Source of the DNA: a virus
Virus record (IMG/VR): IMGVR_UViG_3300043823_000202
Location: 1-22,357 of that record
Direction: 5' to 3' (one strand)
Length of the DNA stretch: 22,357 bases
A program made the translations under genes and the position numbers. Shown here one piece after another: positions 18,864 to 22,357 of this stretch. The first letter of the stretch is position 1. Each line of letters opens with the position of its first letter. Below the pieces are notes generated by a model. That model was not told the origin of the DNA, made no database searches, and saw only the letters and a list, made by a program, of their open reading frames with translations.

Positions 18864-19258
18864 TATTCTCTCCCCATCATTACCATTGCTCGGTCAATGC
18901 CGTCACGTTGGTAAGCCTTACTAATTCGCCCTTCCTCCCTAAAACCGCATCTTTTAGCCAATTTTAGCGCAGGGACGTTCCAATCACCAATAGTTCCAAG
19001 GAACTTTTTCACACCTTTTTGCCTCATTTTTTCAAGGCAATCTAAAAAGAAAGAATCCACTTCTTTAGCGCCTTTCAACATACAAATATGCACCTCATAC
19101 ATAGTCGGAGTGGATGGTCTAAACATCACAAATCCATGCTTATTTGTATAGTAAATTTCCCCTTCTTTATATCCAAAATTCTCTCTATTAATTCCGTCAA
19201 CTCTGACCCATTTCCAAACTCTAGGGTCTTGCATTACAAAAGTTACAAATTGCTTCAT
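18863..19258 (-). CDS. gp14-like GNAT-fold protein
   Basis: A 131-residue protein at the same place as P22 gp14, just before the ejection genes. It has acetyltransferase-fold features: VKKFLGTIGDWNVPALKLAK (about 93-112) and RCGFREEGRIS, a GNAT motif-B-like helix and strand with the N-x-x-A-x-x-L-x-x-x-x-GF pattern, and a central beta region (TPTMYEVHICMLKGA). The acetyl-CoA-binding loop is weak, so activity is uncertain. Gp14-family proteins are linked to virion assembly, but their substrate is unknown. The start overlaps the fibre stop as ATGA. Confidence 0.78.
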   Translation of the reverse strand: MKQFVTFVMQDPRVWKWVRVDGINRENFGYKEGEIYYTNKHGFVMFRPSTPTMYEVHICMLKGAKEVDSFFLDCLEKMRQKGVKKFLGTIGDWNVPALKLAKRCGFREEGRISKAYQRDGIDRAMVMMGRE

Positions 19259-21801
19259 ATCAACAAAATATTATTAGGTATGTATCCAAAAATAACCCAA
19301 TTTGTACCATTAGATACAAGAGTGCAAACATCACCAGCAGTTGCGTTCAAAATTGCAGTTTCAGCCGATCCACCTCCGACTGGGACAACATTGCTTGATG
19401 CAGAAACAACCGTTTGAGCTTGATAATTCTGAAGTTTTAAAACTCGCCCACTGTAACTTGATGCAGTTGGCAAAGTAATCGTACTTGATCCACTGCTGTA
19501 ATTATTGATAATCCAATAATCAGTTGATAAAACTGTGTAAGCGCTTGTTGTGTAAGTAGAGGGTGCAACATTAGGTTGATATGCCAATGATGGAATATCT
19601 GCAGAAACTAATGCTCTAAATGTTGGCGCTGCTGCCGATCCGCTACTTGGGCCTGCAAATACATAATTAGCCGTTTCGTTGGCTAAAGTGGCCGTCAATG
19701 TACCGCTTGATGTAACTGGAGACCCTGTGACATTAAATATGGATGGTAATGACAATCCTACTGAAGTTACCGTAGCAGTTCCAGCAGGAGTTCCCCAAAC
19801 AAATGAAGTGCCATTCCATCCTAAATATGTTGATGCAGTTGTTGGAGCAGTAACAAAAGATGTTGCACTTGAACCAGTGTTGTAGACAAGTTCATTAGCT
19901 GCGCCTCCTGCAACATTGGTTGCATTAGTTGCAGTTCCAACAGTTAATGAAGATGGTGCAACCCAAGTCGGAGCAGTAACTGTTCCTAAAGTCATTAAAA
20001 GACTGCCTGAAGTCCCTGCTGACAAATAAGAAGTATTGCCTGCACTTGTCTGGTAAACCAATGAATAAGTCGATCCACCTGACAAATTGGTTGCAGTAGA
20101 AGCATTACCTGTTAAAGCGCCTACAAAACTTGTTGATGTAACACTTGTCAATCCAGCTAAAGTTGTAGAAGATGCGCCTAAATTTATTGCAGTAGTTCCA
20201 ACTGTAATTGAACTGTTTGCTAATTGAGCATTTGTGACTGTACCACTCAACACACTTGTTGGAATCGTTGTGGATGCCGTAACCGCACTTGAACCATTGG
20301 CATACATATAACCAGTTAAACCAGTTACTGTAATGTTAGAAAAAGCCTCAGAACTTGATCCGTTGATCTTTTCCCATGCGTTTGTAGTGCCGTTGAAAAT
20401 AACCCAATCGCCAACTGACCATAGTGAAATTCCGTTCAAAGTGGTCGTTCCTGCCACTGAAACAACATAATAATTGTTGTTAGTACCTGAACTTGATGTC
20501 AGAGTCGGACTATTTGTTGAAGCGTTCCAAGTCCCCTGATAAGCAGGAGAATTCAACGGATTAGTCGTGATTGATGTAATCTGACCTTGAGCATTAACCG
20601 TCAAACTAGGAATTGCAGTTGCAGTTCCATAAGTACCCGCAGTTACTCCACTATTTGAAAGTGCAATTGTGACTGCGCTTGATCCGTTGTATGAACTACC
20701 TGAAAGTCCTGTCCCAATGGTTAAAGCATAAGGAGCTACCGCAGTTACAGTCGTTGAACCACCTAAACTGACTGAATTTCCGTTAATAGTGATTGAACTA
20801 TTGGCCAAATATCCGTTTGCAATGGGCGTTGCGTTCCATGTTCCAGTAGTCACCGTTCCAAGCGTTGTGACGCTTGTTGAACCTGCTGTTGGTGCATATG
20901 GAAGACTAGGAATATCCGCTGCTACCAATGCTCTGAAAGTCGGTGCTCCAGCACTCCCATTAGGAGCAGCAAACACATAATTGGCAGTCTCAGATGCCAA
21001 AGTTGCAGTAAGTGTGCCTGACCCTGTTACTGGTGAACCTGAAACTGTAAATATGCTTGGTAAAGATAATCCAACACTTGTGACCGTACCACCTGAACCT
21101 GTCGCAGATAAAGTTCCACTACTGAAAGTAATTCCTGAACCAATTGTTACACTTGAAAATCCACCAGATCCATTTCCGTAAAGAATGGACGTTCCTGAAG
21201 TTAAAGGAGCATAACTTAGTGCAGGAATATCCCCTGCAACAAGTGCCCTAAATGTAGGAGCAGCTGCGCTACCACTGGATGGCCCTGCATAGACATAATG
21301 AGCAGTTTCAGTTGTTCCAGGATTAAACGGAGTGTATCCAAGTGCGCCTGTCACATCACTTGAGAGCAAAGTAACTGCGCCTGTCCTGGTATTAAAAGAA
21401 TCCACACCACCAGTAGACTGAACTGTGTATTTAATGTTTCCTGAATCAGAAACAACTTGCCAACCACTGCCATGAGTGAATGTTAATTTGTCTCCAATGG
21501 ACAATTCCACATAAATAATCTGATATGGTGTGCTTGTGTCCACCATTTCAATCGTCACAAATGCTGCTGCCGTATCGGTATTAAGTACGGAAAGCATATC
21601 AATATCCCTGACCGCACCTGAAGCTGGAGCAGAGCAAATCGTCACCGCAGTTGTTCCGTTTGAATTGGATAACTGAGTCGCACCGTTATAAGTGGATACA
21701 GTTTGATCAGAATAACAAACAACAATTTGCAATGGGTTAGTCGTAGTCGCTGACCCTAAGAAAAGCTGCAATGATCTGTTAACTGTATCAAGTCTAATCA
21801 T
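19255..21801 (-). CDS. large repetitive tail fibre
   Basis: An 848-residue Ser/Thr/Gly/Ala-rich fibre with almost no charged residues after position 150. The N-terminal about 130 residues (MIRLDTVNRSLQLFLGSA, GDKLTFTHGSGWQVVSDSGN) look like the globular domain. Shaft repeats follow: ETAxYVxA...PTFRALV-ADIPxL-Y at 165-200, 271-304 and 708-742, and TVTSVGLSLPSIF at 239-251 and 677-689. A domain YQGTWNASTNSPTLTSSSGT to WSVGDWVIFNGTTNAWEKIN (about 421-480) is common in phage fibres. The C-terminus (TSAYTVLSTDYWIINN, VLKLQN, VSNGTNWVIFGYIPNN) is a typical fibre cap. It sits where P22 has tail needle gp26. Confidence 0.85.
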   Translation of the reverse strand: MIRLDTVNRSLQLFLGSATTTNPLQIVVCYSDQTVSTYNGATQLSNSNGTTAVTICSAPASGAVRDIDMLSVLNTDTAAAFVTIEMVDTSTPYQIIYVELSIGDKLTFTHGSGWQVVSDSGNIKYTVQSTGGVDSFNTRTGAVTLLSSDVTGALGYTPFNPGTTETAHYVYAGPSSGSAAAPTFRALVAGDIPALSYAPLTSGTSILYGNGSGGFSSVTIGSGITFSSGTLSATGSGGTVTSVGLSLPSIFTVSGSPVTGSGTLTATLASETANYVFAAPNGSAGAPTFRALVAADIPSLPYAPTAGSTSVTTLGTVTTGTWNATPIANGYLANSSITINGNSVSLGGSTTVTAVAPYALTIGTGLSGSSYNGSSAVTIALSNSGVTAGTYGTATAIPSLTVNAQGQITSITTNPLNSPAYQGTWNASTNSPTLTSSSGTNNNYYVVSVAGTTTLNGISLWSVGDWVIFNGTTNAWEKINGSSSEAFSNITVTGLTGYMYANGSSAVTASTTIPTSVLSGTVTNAQLANSSITVGTTAINLGASSTTLAGLTSVTSTSFVGALTGNASTATNLSGGSTYSLVYQTSAGNTSYLSAGTSGSLLMTLGTVTAPTWVAPSSLTVGTATNATNVAGGAANELVYNTGSSATSFVTAPTTASTYLGWNGTSFVWGTPAGTATVTSVGLSLPSIFNVTGSPVTSSGTLTATLANETANYVFAGPSSGSAAAPTFRALVSADIPSLAYQPNVAPSTYTTSAYTVLSTDYWIINNYSSGSSTITLPTASSYSGRVLKLQNYQAQTVVSASSNVVPVGGGSAETAILNATAGDVCTLVSNGTNWVIFGYIPNNILLI
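19576..19773 (-). repeat. 66-codon repeat in the large fibre gene, copy B
   Basis: Codes fibre residues 677-742, from TVTSVGLSLPSIF through SPVTSSGTLTATLANETANY to ADIPSLAYQP. Near copy of 20890-21087 about 1.3 kb away in the same orientation, so recombination between them would shorten the shaft by 438 codons in frame. Confidence 0.7.
20890..21087 (-). repeat. 66-codon repeat in the large fibre gene, copy A
   Basis: Codes fibre residues 239-304, from TVTSVGLSLPSIF through SPVTGSGTLTATLASETANY to ADIPSLPYAP. It matches copy B (19576-19773) with few residue changes. A shorter related unit lies at 21202-21309. Confidence 0.7.
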
Positions 21802-21803
21802 AA

Positions 21804-22286
21804 TTATCCATGCCTCGCAGCATAAGCATAAGCAGTCGGAGATGTTCCGCCTCCACCAGTTGCGCTTAAAGTACCACCAGAAAAATTCAAATTTGCGCCA
21901 ATAGTCACATTACTAAATCCGCCTGCACCATTTCCATAAAGTATGGAATTTCCTGAAGTTGGAGGAGCGTAATCAGTACCTGAAACCGCTTCTTCAAGAG
22001 CAGTTCCATTACCTTTAACCATGCCTGTAACAGTCGTTTCAAGCGTGACTTGAGGAGTTGTTCCAGATGTAATCGTGCCATTAAACCCGTTTGCATCTTC
22101 AATTGTGATTTGTGTAATTGCACTATTGGAAATTTGAGCTAAGTTAAGATTTGGGATTGTCTGACCACCAGTTCTCTCAAATAGTTGAATCAAAAACAAT
22201 AACCAAGTCTGACTCACCGTTCCGTTTGGATTAAGAAACGGAATATTAAGTGAAGGAGTGCTTGCAGATAAATACTGTTGACTCAT
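21804..22286 (-). CDS. short fibre or adaptor protein preceding the large fibre
   Basis: A 160-residue structural protein. The first 40 residues (LNIPFLNPNGTVSQTWLLFL, then IQLFERTGGQTIPN) match a common N-terminal motif of phage tail components in which a W-x-x-F-L-x-x-L-F-x-R-x-G-G helix attaches to the tail. The middle has ITSGTTPQVTLETTVTGMVK and GNGTALEEAVSGTDYAPPTS. The end (SILYGNGAGGFSNVTIGANL...GTLSATG) repeats as a shaft unit in the next gene. It probably forms the base or adaptor of the fibre. It starts within the stop of the upstream gene (ATGA). Confidence 0.78.
   Translation of the reverse strand: MSQQYLSASTPSLNIPFLNPNGTVSQTWLLFLIQLFERTGGQTIPNLNLAQISNSAITQITIEDANGFNGTITSGTTPQVTLETTVTGMVKGNGTALEEAVSGTDYAPPTSGNSILYGNGAGGFSNVTIGANLNFSGGTLSATGGGGTSPTAYAYAARHG
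21855..21971 (-). repeat. shaft unit shared with the next fibre gene
   Basis: Codes residues 106-144 of the short adaptor (YAPPTSGNSILYGNG...LSATG). The same 39-codon unit, with substitutions, lies at 21097-21213 in the large fibre gene (YAPLTSGTSILYGNG...LSATG). Both end in a Gly-rich stretch. Confidence 0.65.
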
Positions 22287-22357
22287 TTGTGATTAGGCAT
22301 TGCATCAACAAATGCCCCCGATAAAGCAGTTTTTACCGCATCTGACCATTGAATTTG
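22283..22357 (-). CDS. C-terminal end of a gene running off the right edge
   Basis: The minus-strand frame from 22357 to a TGA at 22285-22283 is open for 24 codons and ends SDAVKTALSGAFVDAMPNHK. The stop overlaps the start of 21804-22286 as ATGA. By P22 order it would be a neck or tail gene, but the fragment is too short to identify. Confidence 0.55.
   Translation of the reverse strand, partial: QIQWSDAVKTALSGAFVDAMPNHK

Noticed and set aside
20789-21181. Plus-strand open frames antisense to the large fibre (63 and 66 codons)
   Set aside because: They mirror Ser/Thr/Gly codon repeats on the coding strand, lack ribosome binding sites and have low-complexity Val/Pro/Ala content.
1-22357. Integrase, attachment site, tRNA genes or insertion sequences
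   Set aside because: No tyrosine or serine recombinase motif, no tRNA cloverleaf and no transposase frame could be found by reading the sequence.

Overview
This window is about half of the genome of a tailed double-stranded DNA phage of a Gram-negative host, or of a closely related prophage. The Gram-negative call rests on a nested Rz/Rz1 spanin pair, lipobox lipoproteins and a transglycosylase-bearing ejection protein. The virion module has the gene order of P22-like podoviruses (fibre, gp14-like, gp7-like, gp20-like, gp16-like, tailspike). NinB, ERF, DUF1376 replication proteins and the EPVAW/IPLYTxPQ small-protein family are typical of phages of Beta- and Gammaproteobacteria. The DNA is AT-rich. 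I lean to a freshwater-type betaproteobacterial host, but with low certainty. No integrase, CI-type repressor, tRNA, CRISPR array or insertion sequence is visible.

Layout. (1) 6104-6241 is a divergent control region with a large inverted repeat, two outward promoters and a second small palindrome. (2) Leftward from it (minus strand, 6103 to 1) runs a lambda-like early operon: a Cro/YdaS-like regulator, a promoter at the cro 3' end, a structured leader, an O-like DUF1376 protein carrying a seven-unit heptamer array (candidate origin), a P-like protein, then a nin-like string of about 16 small genes that includes NinB, a winged-helix protein, a lipoprotein and a family of modular small proteins. 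A further gene runs off the left edge. (3) Rightward (plus strand, 6242 to 9959) runs a recombination operon: tiny proteins, ERF annealase, a ribbon-helix-helix protein, a PD-(D/E)XK exonuclease, SSB, a mini membrane protein, a lipoprotein and two unknowns. (4) From the right edge to 9946 on the minus strand comes the late region: fibre adaptor and large fibre, GNAT-like gp14, three ejection proteins, three tail fibre/spike genes, holin-like proteins, Rz/Rz1, GH24 endolysin and a small zinc-binding protein. It converges on, and overlaps by 14 bases, the end of the plus-strand operon.

How it works together. The divergent region would switch on both early operons. The O/P-like pair would fire replication at the heptamer array and recruit the host helicase, since no phage helicase or polymerase is present here. 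ERF, exonuclease, SSB and NinB would handle recombination and make concatemers. The minus strand from 6103 leftward and the minus strand from the right edge to 9946 probably form one continuous direction of transcription on a circular or circularly permuted genome. In that case terminase, portal, coat and neck genes lie outside the window, beyond coordinate 1 and before 22357.

In several genes the first possible ATG is not the likely start. I moved the start inward where a Shine-Dalgarno site, an ATGA overlap, a lipobox or a known N-terminus supports it (3881, 2463, 6504, 8669, 9209, 10601, 10869, 11026, 11530). Four genes of fewer than 60 codons were found by direct translation (6242-6418, 6421-6507, 9103-9216 and the right-edge fragment), and a fifth candidate is the left-edge fragment. 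No stretch longer than about 140 bases lacks a gene.
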